This document shows positions 16,452 to 25,516 of a DNA stretch of 64,000 nucleotides, piece by piece. The DNA is from Bacteroidota bacterium. GTDB taxonomy: Bacteria > Bacteroidota > Bacteroidia > Chitinophagales > Chitinophagaceae. The DNA lies in NCBI GenBank assembly GCA_018268035.1, contig JAFDXI010000119.1:100715-164714 (forward strand). Reading direction: 5' to 3'. Numbering within the stretch: position 1 is the first letter of the stretch; each line of letters begins with the position of its first letter. The notes beneath the pieces were generated by a model. That model ran no database searches and was not told the DNA's origin. It saw nothing but the letters and a program-made list of their open reading frames with translations. The translations under genes and the position numbers were made by a program.

Positions 16452-19418
16452 ATGCGCCATAACATCAATAATCATAGTTGGCTACTTCAGTTACAGGAAT
16501 ATAGAAGTAAAATAAAAATTGTTTTATTGACTTTTATTTTTATAACGCCTGTTTTTATCAGCTCTGGACAGGAGTATAACTATTTCCATTATGATTTAAA
16601 AGATGGCATTAGTGGGATCAATATTTATACGATTGTGCAGGATAAAGACGGCTTTTTATGGATTGGCACTGAGACAGGTTTAAGCAGGTTTGATGGCTCT
16701 CAATTCAGGAATTATACTGCCGCAGATGGACTGAATGACAAAGCTATCATACGGTTATTTGTGGATTCAAAAAACAGAGTTTGGATTTTTCCTTTTAATA
16801 AAACTGTTTATTATTATTACCAGGGCAAAATTCATAATACGGAAAATGATTCTCTTCTTCGTGAATTTAATTTCCAGAATGAAATATTTACTGCATGTGA
16901 AGACAAGGATGCGAATATTTTTTTCGTTGGGTCAACCAGGTTATTTGTTTTATCCAGGGATGGCCACATGCAGGAATTCAATGCCATTGATGACAATGAT
17001 AAGTTTACTGATGCGGGGATTAATGCCAAAGGATATTGTACAATTTTAGCTACATCTTATCACGGACTAAAAAACAGAAATATTTTCTTTTACGAGTTTA
17101 AAAATTCAAAATTTCATTTTATTAATAAAATCAATGCAAATTATAGCACCAGAAATTCTCTGGAGATAAACCCTTATTATACAATTAATAAAAACAATGA
17201 TTCATTCCATATTCTTGTTGCAAAAAACAAAGAACAATATGTTTTAAAGGCACGGGAGGACTTTCTTAATATTTCCTTTTTGAATAGTGAATTTTTTGCA
17301 ATGACAACCGCCTCTAAAACCCTGCTTTTTGATGTTGGACAAAAAAAGTTTATAGATAGTTTTCTTAATAACATTACTGTAAATGCCTGTTTTATTGATA
17401 ATGAAAAAAACCTCTGGTTTGGAACAGTTTCAAATGGTTTGTATAGGTTAAATTCGAACAGGTCAATTAAATATAAGTTGATAGATAACCTGAATGAATT
17501 ATATGTTCAGTCAATAAATTACTCAAATGGTATTTTATATATCGGTACATCTGAAAATATGGTCTGGCAATTAAACCTTTTGACTAATACACTGAAAAAA
17601 CAGAAAATTGAATATGGTTTTAATGGTATCAGTAAAATATCCTCCATTCAATTCTCAAAATCTAAATCATTGATCTTAGGAACAGATAATGGTGTTTACC
17701 TGGAAGATCAGAATAAATTTAAAAAGATTACCCCAATTTCTGTAATAAAGAGTTTGTATAATTATGGAGATTCAATAATTGCTGCAACAGACCGGAATGT
17801 TTTTTGTTTTAGTACTAAAAGTCCTTCTTCTTACAAGGTTATCTGGCTTAACAGGGCTACCTGTGCAGTAAAATATAATAGAAAATTTTTTATAGGTACC
17901 CTGGCAGGTTTATACACTGTTGACCAAAATAAATCATCATACAGTCTTGCTGAAAAATATGGATTCTTCAAAAATAAAGTGAATGCGCTTGCGGTTGGAG
18001 ACAATAATGATTTATGGGTAGCATTAGAAAATTATGGCCTTGTTTGTATAAAAGATGATTCTGTAAAATATATAATGCAGGTAAAAGATGGTCTGTCCAG
18101 TAATATGTGCCGCTGTCTTTATTTAGATAAAAATATTTTATGGGTAGGCTCGGACAAGGGTATCAGCAGGATTGATATTTCTCAATATCCATTTCACATA
18201 ACCAATTTTACAACTACCGATGGACTCGATTGTGATATCATCAATTGTATTTATGCAAGAGGTGATTCTGTTTTTGCAGGCACGCCTTTCGGGCTTACTT
18301 TTTTTGAAGCTGATAAAATAGAAAGTAAGTCAATCTGTGCATTAAAACTCACTGATATAAAATCAGATGAACAGGATTGGTATGATAGTACTGGTAAAAT
18401 AAAATTGAAGAGCAATGATAATTTTTTACGCTTTGAATATGCAGGTATTTCATTTCTGTCTGCCGGAGATATTTCTTATTATTATCAGCTAAGCGGTTTG
18501 GATACTGCATGGATGTCAACCCGCGAAAACTCAATCACATTTGACCGACTGCCTTATGGAAGTTATGTTTTTAAATTATATGCGGTTAATAGATATGGAG
18601 TGAAAAGTAAAACCATCAGCATCTCGTTTACAAAAGAGCCGCATTTCTGGCAAATGTGGTGGGTACGTTTGGTGGGGTTTATAGCATTTGGGTTGCTGGT
18701 GTGGATGATAATAAATTCGAGTATCAAAAAAGTAAAAAATGCAGCGAATAAAAAAATGTTGCATCAAAGGAAAATTCATGAACTGGAACAAATGGCTTTT
18801 CGTGCACAGATGAATCCGCATTTTATTTTTAACAGCCTCAATTCCGTGCAGCAATATGTTTTTTCTGCTAATGTGGCTGAAGCTAATATATTTATTACGA
18901 ATTTTTCATCTCTCATACGGCAAACTTTATATATTTCAGATAAAAAATTTATTACTATAGATGAAGAAATAAAATACCTGGATTTATATTTATCAATTGA
19001 ACAGTCGAAATACGAAAACATTTTTGATTATGTAATTAATAAAAACGGGGGAGATGAAATTGATGAAATACTGATTCCTCCATTGCTTTTACAGCCTTAT
19101 ATTGAAAATAGCATCCGTCATGGTGTATTGAATCTGGTGGGTGCCCGTGGTCTGATTGAAATAAGTTTTTCTTTAAAAAACAATCAACTTTATTGTGTGG
19201 TTAAGGATAATGGAATTGGTCGTAAGGCTTCCTCAGCTTTGAGACAGAAACTTGAACCAGGTCACATATCAAAGGGACTTGAATTGGCGCAAAACAGAAT
19301 TAAAAGCCTTAACTCAATTTATAATATCTTTATTAATATTTCTATTGAAGATATTAATGACAATGATCAAAAAGGAACAATTGTAACTCTAAAATCCCCT
19401 ATAAGCTATGGAGAATGA
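16452..19418 (+). CDS. Two-component sensor: periplasmic beta-propeller, Y_Y_Y domain, LytS-type histidine kinase
   Basis: This is a 988-residue membrane sensor. An N-terminal hydrophobic segment (about residues 20-38, IVLLTFIFITPVFISSG) is followed by a large periplasmic propeller (WIGTETGLSRFDG, LWFGTVSNGLYRL, LWVGSDKGISRID) and a Y_Y_Y domain (about 640-725, YYYQLSGLDTAW). A membrane helix lies near 735-757 (WWVRLVGFIAFGLLVWMII). The kinase is the His_kinase (LytS/YehU) type: FRAQMNPHFIFNSLNSVQQY with phospho-acceptor His790, then LLLQPYIENSIRHGV and DNGIGR in the ATPase domain. It overlaps the LytTR regulator gene by 11 bp, so the two form a cognate pair. It has no DNA-binding output domain, unlike hybrid polysaccharide-utilisation sensors. 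The stimulus is unknown. Confidence 0.93.
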   Translation: MRHNINNHSWLLQLQEYRSKIKIVLLTFIFITPVFISSGQEYNYFHYDLKDGISGINIYTIVQDKDGFLWIGTETGLSRFDGSQFRNYTAADGLNDKAIIRLFVDSKNRVWIFPFNKTVYYYYQGKIHNTENDSLLREFNFQNEIFTACEDKDANIFFVGSTRLFVLSRDGHMQEFNAIDDNDKFTDAGINAKGYCTILATSYHGLKNRNIFFYEFKNSKFHFINKINANYSTRNSLEINPYYTINKNNDSFHILVAKNKEQYVLKAREDFLNISFLNSEFFAMTTASKTLLFDVGQKKFIDSFLNNITVNACFIDNEKNLWFGTVSNGLYRLNSNRSIKYKLIDNLNELYVQSINYSNGILYIGTSENMVWQLNLLTNTLKKQKIEYGFNGISKISSIQFSKSKSLILGTDNGVYLEDQNKFKKITPISVIKSLYNYGDSIIAATDRNVFCFSTKSPSSYKVIWLNRATCAVKYNRKFFIGTLAGLYTVDQNKSSYSLAEKYGFFKNKVNALAVGDNNDLWVALENYGLVCIKDDSVKYIMQVKDGLSSNMCRCLYLDKNILWVGSDKGISRIDISQYPFHITNFTTTDGLDCDIINCIYARGDSVFAGTPFGLTFFEADKIESKSICALKLTDIKSDEQDWYDSTGKIKLKSNDNFLRFEYAGISFLSAGDISYYYQLSGLDTAWMSTRENSITFDRLPYGSYVFKLYAVNRYGVKSKTISISFTKEPHFWQMWWVRLVGFIAFGLLVWMIINSSIKKVKNAANKKMLHQRKIHELEQMAFRAQMNPHFIFNSLNSVQQYVFSANVAEANIFITNFSSLIRQTLYISDKKFITIDEEIKYLDLYLSIEQSKYENIFDYVINKNGGDEIDEILIPPLLLQPYIENSIRHGVLNLVGARGLIEISFSLKNNQLYCVVKDNGIGRKASSALRQKLEPGHISKGLELAQNRIKSLNSIYNIFINISIEDINDNDQKGTIVTLKSPISYGE

Positions 19419-20169
19419 AAACGTATTGAATGTTGTAATTGTTGAAGATGAACCTAAAAATGTTACTCTCCTGAAAAAGATGCTGAATATGTATTGCCCA
19501 CAGGTAAATGTAAGTGGTGATGCAAATTCAGTTGAAGGGGCAGTAAAGAAAATACAAGCATGTAAGCCTGATCTTGTATTGCTCGATATTGAAGTGAGTG
19601 GTGGTAATGCTTTTCATATTCTTGACCTTTTACAGCCTATATGTTTTGATGTTGTTTTTATCACTGCTTATGACAATTATATGTTGCAGGCAATAAAATA
19701 TTCGGCACTTGATTATTTGTTCAAGCCTGTCAATATTCAGGAGTTGATTGCTGCCATACATAAATCAAGTAACAAACTCATCAAACAAAAAACATTTAAA
19801 CAAGTGCAGGTGCTGCTTCAAAATATTTCAAAACCAAAAGCATTATCTTCACTGGCATTGCCCAATGCAACTGGCCTGCAGTTTATAACTATTCAAAACA
19901 TTGTAAAATGTGAAGCAATGGGTAGTTATACTAATATTTTTACATCTGATGGAAAATCTGTAATTGCATCCAGAACACTCAAAGAATTTGAAGAAATATT
20001 ACCCCATGAAAATTTCTTCAGGACACATCACTCTTTTATTATCAACCTGAATTTTATTGCCAGATATCATAAAGGTAATGGAGGTTATATTGAAATGATA
20101 GATAATTCACAGGTTCCATTAGCAGCACGAAGAAAAAATGATTTTATCAAACTTTTTACTACTGCCTGA
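19408..20169 (+). CDS. LytTR-family response regulator
   Basis: This is a 253-residue cytoplasmic transcription regulator paired with the upstream kinase. The receiver domain (about residues 8-125) has the acidic pair Glu13-Asp14, phospho-acceptor Asp60 (LVLLDIEVSGG; the usual Pro after DIxM is absent), a Thr/Ala switch (FITAYDNY) and Lys in DYLFKPVN. The LytTR DNA-binding domain spans about 150-250 (KCEAMGSYTNIFTSDG, FFRTHHSFIINLNFI, PLAARRKNDFIKLF). The ATG sits inside the last codons of the kinase gene, indicating translational coupling. A bidirectional terminator follows at about 20335-20366. Confidence 0.94.
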   Translation: MENENVLNVVIVEDEPKNVTLLKKMLNMYCPQVNVSGDANSVEGAVKKIQACKPDLVLLDIEVSGGNAFHILDLLQPICFDVVFITAYDNYMLQAIKYSALDYLFKPVNIQELIAAIHKSSNKLIKQKTFKQVQVLLQNISKPKALSSLALPNATGLQFITIQNIVKCEAMGSYTNIFTSDGKSVIASRTLKEFEEILPHENFFRTHHSFIINLNFIARYHKGNGGYIEMIDNSQVPLAARRKNDFIKLFTTA

Positions 20170-20334
20170 AGTTACAGTTATTGGTTTATTATTACAGTTA
20201 TTAAAATATGTTATTCATTTGTTAACGAAACTGTATTAGTATCAGAATTTAGTTGAATATTTGGTTAACCTTTTTTCAGAGCTAAACCCTGCCTGTAAGT
20301 TGATTGTAAGCTTCCAGGTTGAAAGCCCAAAAAT

Positions 20335-20366
20335 AAAAAAGCTGCTCTCCGAGAGCAGCTTTTTTA
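20335..20366. terminator. Bidirectional intrinsic terminator
   Basis: A perfect GC-rich hairpin, AGCTGCTCTC-C-GAGAGCAGCT, is flanked by A6 on the left and T6 on the right, so it can end transcription from both the LytTR gene (plus) and the inositol phosphatase gene (minus). Confidence 0.9.
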
Positions 20367-20421
20367 AGTATTACTCAAAACTGTTTTTTATTTCAATAAT
20401 AACGCTGATTAAAATTTACAT

Positions 20422-21210
20422 TCATCCTGCATCTGGCACTTCAGCACCCAGCATCACTGATAATAGCTGGTCATGAATTAATCCATTTGTAGCTATAATT
20501 CCAGGCTGATAGGGGTTATAATATTTTCCTTTTGTATCGGTTACTTTCCCGCCAGCTTCTTCCACTATCAGGAACCCGGCAGCGCTATCCCATGCGCTTA
20601 ACTTGTGTTCAAAAAAGCCATCAAAACGACCGGCAGCCACCCAGCATAAATCAATTGCCGCACTACCCAGTCGTCTGACGGGAACCCCTTTGCGAATAAA
20701 CTTACTGAACACTTCCAAAGGCCCGTTGGGTGTATCAAGATAAGTATATGGAAATCCTGTTACCAGGCAGCTTTTGATTACATGTGTTGTATTGCTGACA
20801 AAAATTTTTTGCCCATTTAGTGTAGCACCTTCTCCGCGTTGTGCAAAGAATAGTTCGTTCAGAAAAGGATTAAATACAGCGCCCATTTCCATTTTGCCAT
20901 CCACCTCAAGACCAATACTTACACAGCAAATTGGAATATGATTGGCATAATTGACAGTGCCATCAATAGGATCAATAATCCATTTATATTTTGATTCCTG
21001 AACAATTTCACCAGCTTCTTCACTCAATATGTAATGATCCGGAAAATTTTTACGGATAATTTCAAATATCACTTCTTCGCTTTTGTGATCTACCTCAGTA
21101 ACGAGGTTATTGATCCCTTCTTTATTACTGATAGTGAATGACCGTGTAGAATATTCTTTAATGAGTGCAGCGGCAGTTTCCGTTGCCTGCAGCAATACCT
21201 GTTTTAACAT
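20422..21210 (-). CDS. Inositol monophosphatase family protein
   Basis: This 262-residue Mg2+-dependent sugar or inositol phosphatase belongs to the SuhB/IMPase superfamily. Metal-binding motifs are intact: SEEAG, WIIDPIDGTVNY and SAWDSAAGFLIVEEAGG. The ATG at 21210 (MLKQVLLQAT) is the natural start; the in-frame codon two residues upstream is TTG. Family members act on myo-inositol-1-phosphate, fructose-1,6-bisphosphate, histidinol phosphate or PAP, and sequence alone does not separate them here. The gene stands alone between a bidirectional terminator and a small lipoprotein gene. Confidence 0.9.
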   Translation of the reverse strand: MLKQVLLQATETAAALIKEYSTRSFTISNKEGINNLVTEVDHKSEEVIFEIIRKNFPDHYILSEEAGEIVQESKYKWIIDPIDGTVNYANHIPICCVSIGLEVDGKMEMGAVFNPFLNELFFAQRGEGATLNGQKIFVSNTTHVIKSCLVTGFPYTYLDTPNGPLEVFSKFIRKGVPVRRLGSAAIDLCWVAAGRFDGFFEHKLSAWDSAAGFLIVEEAGGKVTDTKGKYYNPYQPGIIATNGLIHDQLLSVMLGAEVPDAG

Positions 21211-21412
21211 ACGCAAATATCATGAATCAGATTTAATTCTGAACACTATGACCTTTTCTTGTAAGCAGGTATGGTTTTTCATTTTGCATTTATAGAAATA
21301 TTGAGTTTGATTTTGCTTAGAATTTATACGAAAAATGGGATTAAATTCTTTTGTACCATACACATGCATGTTGGCACAAAAAAGGATGGCACCTGTTTGA
21401 TAACAAAAAAGG

Positions 21413-21446
21413 AATAAAACTGCTCATTTAATTGAACAGTTTTATT
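21413..21446 (-). terminator. Intrinsic terminator of the small lipoprotein gene
   Basis: AATAAAACTG at 21413-21422 and CAGTTTTATT at 21437-21446 form a 10-bp stem. Read on the minus strand, the hairpin is followed by CCTTTTTT. It lies just past the stop codon at 21455. Confidence 0.7.
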
Positions 21447-21454
21447 TTAATTAC

Positions 21455-21745
21455 TTACCTCCAATAACCACGTCTCCAGTAATATCCATTTCTATATGGC
21501 ACCCACCTGCCATTAATCCACACACGATGAGGTCTTGGATACATCCAATAACCATTGTGATAAATATAACGGCCACCACTCCAGTACCAATCACCATTCA
21601 CCCAAACATAACCAGACCCAGGAGATAAAGGACGTTGATAATATGGTTTTGCAGGTCGTTCCGATACAGTATATCTTGAAGTGCTACAACTATTAAAAAT
21701 TATTGCTGATGTTGCAAGGCAAAGAATGACGAGTATCTTTTTCAT
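21455..21745 (-). CDS. Small YXWGXW-type repeat lipoprotein
   Basis: This is a 96-residue predicted lipoprotein. It has a signal peptide with a lipobox ending in FNSC (Cys at about residue 20), so it should be lipid-anchored in the envelope. The mature part is rich in Tyr, Trp, Gly and Arg, with about four short repeats of the form Y-x-W-x-x-G-x-W (YVWVNGDWYW, YIYHNGYWMY, RVWINGRWVP, YYWRRGYW), resembling the YXWGXW family often found in Bacteroidota. The function is unknown. The start codon lies inside one arm of a 12-bp inverted repeat, described separately. It has its own terminator. Confidence 0.82.
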   Translation of the reverse strand: MKKILVILCLATSAIIFNSCSTSRYTVSERPAKPYYQRPLSPGSGYVWVNGDWYWSGGRYIYHNGYWMYPRPHRVWINGRWVPYRNGYYWRRGYWR

Positions 21746-21827
21746 AACAAACTTTTTTATTCATTCAATCATGCCTTAATGAAGGCATTTGTTTTTTTGA
21801 ACTAAACAGCTTAGCAAAGTTTGTTAT
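21744..21827 (-). promoter_or_regulatory. Nested inverted repeats over the leader and start codon of the lipoprotein gene
   Basis: A perfect 12-bp inverted repeat (ATAACAAACTTT at 21744-21755; AAAGTTTGTTAT at 21816-21827) encloses an inner hairpin, ATGCCTT-AATG-AAGGCAT-type, at 21771-21787. In the minus-strand mRNA the 3' arm of the outer repeat includes the first two bases of the ATG at 21745. Folding would bury the start codon, so a translational control element is possible. The structure is seen; the role is inferred. Confidence 0.45.
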
Positions 21828-21864
21828 AGAAATTACAATTCATTCAATTTGAAAAATTACTTTT

Positions 21865-22731
21865 TTAATACATAACCGGTGTAACGGTATAGCCTTGTTC
21901 TTTGAGCAAATTAATAACGCCATCTGCATTGCCGAGGTGACCTGCACCTACTGCAAAAAATGTAGGTTTTAGTTTTGCCTGTTCAATAATTTCAGGTATC
22001 CATTTTTTATTTCTGTTTGTTAGCAACATATCTGAATAACCGGACATGTCATCGCCTTCATTGATCATTTTACTTAAACTATCTAAATCCTTTTGTTTGT
22101 AAACTGATAACATTTTTTGAAAACCTGTTTTTATACTGTCAATATTCAAAACAGATTCTTTCAATTCTTCTGCCTGCACTTTATATGGTATTGCATCAAA
22201 AATTTTTAGCTGGTCTTCTACTTTTTCAAGCCCTTTTATTTCCATGTTATTAGCTTTTGCCAACTGCATAAATTTTTGTTCCCATGCTTCAGAACCATCA
22301 CAACCCAGCAATGATGGATAGATACTTGTTTCAATTAATTCAGGTTTTACATGTAGCATCATCTGCAAAGGTATATTTGTAATTTTTTGAAAAGCATTTG
22401 CAACAGAATCATAAGCAGCTTCTGAATACAACTGTTTTAATGTTGTATCATTTTTCATATTCATCTCCTGCATCGTTTTGGTTAATACAGATGGGTCATC
22501 CATATCTAATTCCAGGTATAATTGTTGTGTTGTATAAAATATAGCTCTTAGTTCAGTACTCACTACAATATCATCTTTACACATTAAATGAATTGTACCG
22601 TATAAATAAGATGCTGAATCAATACCAGGGCCTGTTATTTTCCATAACAATGTTTTTGCTGAGCTATTGGATTGTGTGTGTCCATTGATTGAAAAAAAGA
22701 AAGCAGATAAAAAAAGAAAAATATTTTTCAT
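21865..22731 (-). CDS. TraB/GumN family protein
   Basis: This is a 288-residue exported protein of the TraB/GumN (PrgY-like) family, thought to be related to metalloproteases. It has a signal peptide (IFLFLSAFFFSINGHTQ), the N-terminal motif LLWKITGP with SYLYGTIHLMCKDD (conserved GTxH), LYLELDMDD, and the C-terminal FFAVGAGHLGNADGVINLL (conserved GxxHL). The GTIH and GAGH histidines, thought to be the metal or active-site residues, are present. No operon partner is evident. The substrate is unknown. Confidence 0.88.
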   Translation of the reverse strand: MKNIFLFLSAFFFSINGHTQSNSSAKTLLWKITGPGIDSASYLYGTIHLMCKDDIVVSTELRAIFYTTQQLYLELDMDDPSVLTKTMQEMNMKNDTTLKQLYSEAAYDSVANAFQKITNIPLQMMLHVKPELIETSIYPSLLGCDGSEAWEQKFMQLAKANNMEIKGLEKVEDQLKIFDAIPYKVQAEELKESVLNIDSIKTGFQKMLSVYKQKDLDSLSKMINEGDDMSGYSDMLLTNRNKKWIPEIIEQAKLKPTFFAVGAGHLGNADGVINLLKEQGYTVTPVMY

Positions 22732-22822
22732 TGACTAAATGTATTTCGATGTTTGACTAATTTTTTGCAAAATACATTGTTTACAAACGCTTTTATTTTT
22801 AATTTTCAGCATGAATACTGGA

Positions 22823-25381
22823 TCATTTTGATTCTAATTGCATTTGCATCTTTCTCACCCTGTCTTCAAATTTTTCTGATGATAAATTATATCTGCTTAG
22901 ACTATCAACGATAATAGGGAAGGAGAGTGGTGTAAATCGTTTTGGAAATTTTAAAATGATTTCATTATTACAAATACGTTCCAATGCTGTGCGCAAACGC
23001 ACTTCTTCCATCTGCTGTTCAAATACTTCATGATAAGCCTGTCTCAATAAAATATTATCAGGGTCATATTCGCTGAAAACTTTAAACAGCAATGATGCTG
23101 AAGCCTGCAGGTGTTTTGCTTTTTTTGTTTCACCCGGATACCCTGTAAATATTAATCCGCCGATAACAGCAATATCCCTGAATTTTCTTTGTGCCATTTC
23201 AACAGAGTTGACGCTGCGTTGAATGTCTGCAACAAGGTCGCTTGTTGTGAAGAGTTCACGCACGTTTGAATCATCAACAGGAATGGGTTGGTCACTTAAT
23301 AATTCAAATCCATAATCATTCATTGAAATTGAAAAAGTGATAGGTGTAATCCGGCTGATGCGGTATGCTAAAATTGAACTCATCGCTTCATGTATCTGCC
23401 TACCTTCAAAAGGATACACCAATAAATGGAAGCCATCATCTGCTTCAATCTGCTCAATCAATAATTCATCACTTAATGGCACATGTGATAATTCTTCCTG
23501 CAGTTTAAATAGTGGTTGTAAAACTTTTAGTTCTAATAAATCAGATGTAAATGCTGTATTAAATGTGCGGCGCAACACCATTCCGAGGTTGGCAGTAAGG
23601 CTCATTCTTCCACCCATCCAACTGGGTATGATTGATTTTTTCTTTTGAGATTTTTTTACATAAGCAGTCATCTCTTTTATCATGACTAATTCTAAATTCC
23701 TGCCTGCAAAAGTGAAAGCATCGCCGGGTTCCAGCCTGCTGAGAAACCATTCTTCAATCATGCCGATATAACCACCACTCATCATTTTTATTTTCATCAT
23801 TGCATCACTCACGATGGTGCCCACCTGCATTCGGTGACGCATGGCAATACGCCTGTTTTTTATTTTGTAAATAACAATGCTGCCAGGTATTGAAGTATTT
23901 ACTTCTGCTTCCACTTTTTTATATTCATCATAATTTGTCAACGCCTTTCCACCATCTGTGATTTGTTGCAATAATTCTTCCCATTCACCAGTTGTGATAT
24001 CCCTGTAACAAAACGTGGATTTTATTTCTTCAAAAATTTCATCTGCACAAAATCCTTCACCGATTGCAAGTATGCAGAGGAATTGCATCAGCACATCAAA
24101 ACACAGTAACAAAGGTTGTTTGCTTTCAATAATATTTTGTTGTATTGCATTTCTCAATCCTGCTGCTTCTACTAATTCCAAAGAATTTGTTGGTAAGAAA
24201 TAAACTTTACTTACATCACCCGGTTGATGGCCGCTTCTGCCTGCACGTTGTAAAAATCTTGCAACACCTTTTGGCGAGCCTACTTGTATGACTGTATCCA
24301 CCGGCCTGAAATCAACACCTAAATCAAGACTTGCGGTACACACTACAGCTTTTAATTTTTGTGCATGCAATGCTTCTTCCACCCACATCCTGAGTTCATG
24401 CTCAATGCTGCCATGGTGCAAAGCAATTGTGCCAGCTAATTGTGGCGCTATGGTTAGTAATGTCTGGTACCAAAGCTCACTCATACTCCTTGTATTAATA
24501 AATACTAGTGTTGTGTTGCTTTGTTCAATGATTGGAACAATTTTTTCAGCGAGCTTAATTCCCAAATGTCCTGCCCAGGGGTATTTTTCTATTTCATCAG
24601 GAATGATCGGTAACATTTCAATTTGCTTATCCATCTTTGCTTTCACAATTTTACCAAAAGTGTTGTTGGATGAATTTTGCAAATGATTTTTAAAATAAAT
24701 AATATTCCTGTTTTGCAATGGTGATAATAAAACTTCTTTAGCTTCATCGAGGTTGCCAATTGTTGCGCTGATGCCCCAGATGGAAAGCTGTTGGGGGATT
24801 TTATTTTTTGATGGGTTGGCATTTAATATTCTGCTGATAGCCAGTTCAACCTGTACACCTCTTTTACTCCCGAGCAATTCATGCCATTCATCAACAGCGA
24901 TGATGTTTATGTTTTTGAAAAATGCAGGATAGTTTTTTTGTGCAAGCAACAGCATCAAGCTTTCTGGTGTGATGACCAGTACTTCAGGTAAATTACGGAT
25001 TTGTTTTTTTCTTTCTACAACATCGGTATCACCATTGCGAATGGCAATTTCCCAATGCATACCGAGTTGTTGCACCACATCCTGCATTACACGGGCAATA
25101 TCTTTTGCTAAAGCACGCAATGGGGTTATCCATAACAACAACAGGCTATTGTTTTTTTTTGTTTGAAAATTTGTAGGGTTGCTATTAATAAATTGAATAA
25201 TACTACCTAAAAAAACAGAAAAAGTTTTACCACAACCTGTTGGCGCATTGACTAAACCACTATTCCCATTGATGATGTGTTGCCAGGTTTCTTCCTGGAA
25301 ACGGAATGCCTGCTTGTTTTGCGAGGCCAGCCATTGAGAAATTACATGATAACCTTTTGTATGTTTAAGTTTTGTTGACAC
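22823..25381 (-). CDS. Lhr-like DEXH-box DNA helicase (ligase-associated type)
   Basis: This is an 852-residue superfamily 2 helicase. The Walker A segment is VNAPTGCGKTFSVFLG, motif II is DEWHELLG (DEWH in place of DEVH), motif III is SATIG, and the second RecA domain has FINTRSMSELWYQ, CTASLDLGVDF and FLQRAGRSGHQPGD (motif VI). The C-terminal 450 residues match the Lhr winged-helix and DUF-type region. Length and layout fit the DNA damage-response helicase usually encoded with an ATP-dependent ligase, an exonuclease and a phosphoesterase. None of those partners is in this window. The start codon is GTG at 25381. It probably unwinds DNA during repair. Confidence 0.9.
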   Translation of the reverse strand: MSTKLKHTKGYHVISQWLASQNKQAFRFQEETWQHIINGNSGLVNAPTGCGKTFSVFLGSIIQFINSNPTNFQTKKNNSLLLLWITPLRALAKDIARVMQDVVQQLGMHWEIAIRNGDTDVVERKKQIRNLPEVLVITPESLMLLLAQKNYPAFFKNINIIAVDEWHELLGSKRGVQVELAISRILNANPSKNKIPQQLSIWGISATIGNLDEAKEVLLSPLQNRNIIYFKNHLQNSSNNTFGKIVKAKMDKQIEMLPIIPDEIEKYPWAGHLGIKLAEKIVPIIEQSNTTLVFINTRSMSELWYQTLLTIAPQLAGTIALHHGSIEHELRMWVEEALHAQKLKAVVCTASLDLGVDFRPVDTVIQVGSPKGVARFLQRAGRSGHQPGDVSKVYFLPTNSLELVEAAGLRNAIQQNIIESKQPLLLCFDVLMQFLCILAIGEGFCADEIFEEIKSTFCYRDITTGEWEELLQQITDGGKALTNYDEYKKVEAEVNTSIPGSIVIYKIKNRRIAMRHRMQVGTIVSDAMMKIKMMSGGYIGMIEEWFLSRLEPGDAFTFAGRNLELVMIKEMTAYVKKSQKKKSIIPSWMGGRMSLTANLGMVLRRTFNTAFTSDLLELKVLQPLFKLQEELSHVPLSDELLIEQIEADDGFHLLVYPFEGRQIHEAMSSILAYRISRITPITFSISMNDYGFELLSDQPIPVDDSNVRELFTTSDLVADIQRSVNSVEMAQRKFRDIAVIGGLIFTGYPGETKKAKHLQASASLLFKVFSEYDPDNILLRQAYHEVFEQQMEEVRLRTALERICNNEIILKFPKRFTPLSFPIIVDSLSRYNLSSEKFEDRVRKMQMQLESK

Positions 25382-25454
25382 AGGTGCACGAATGTATTAA
25401 GATAATTTATTGCTGAAATGTTTTCATGATACATGGTTATATTTATCTGAACAC

Positions 25455-25487
25455 AAAAAAACCTGGAGCTTTTTTATTTGCTTCAGG
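25455..25487 (-). terminator. Intrinsic terminator of the glutamine amidotransferase gene
   Basis: CCTGGAGC at 25462-25469 pairs with GCTTCAGG at 25480-25487 (one G-U pair). On the minus strand the stem is followed by a run of seven T (A7 on the plus strand at 25455-25461). It lies 30 bp past the stop at 25517. Confidence 0.75.
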
Positions 25488-25516
25488 CTGAATTTAAATT
25501 TTTGAAGAAAAAATTT

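Noticed and set aside
20261..20476. Plus-strand 71-codon frame
   Set aside because: It runs through the bidirectional terminator hairpin and antisense into the inositol phosphatase gene, so it is not a gene.
21771..21787. Hairpin ATGCCTT with AAGGCAT as a terminator for the TraB/GumN gene
   Set aside because: On the minus strand it is not followed by a T run; the T run is on the plus side, where no gene is upstream. I treat it as part of the leader structure.
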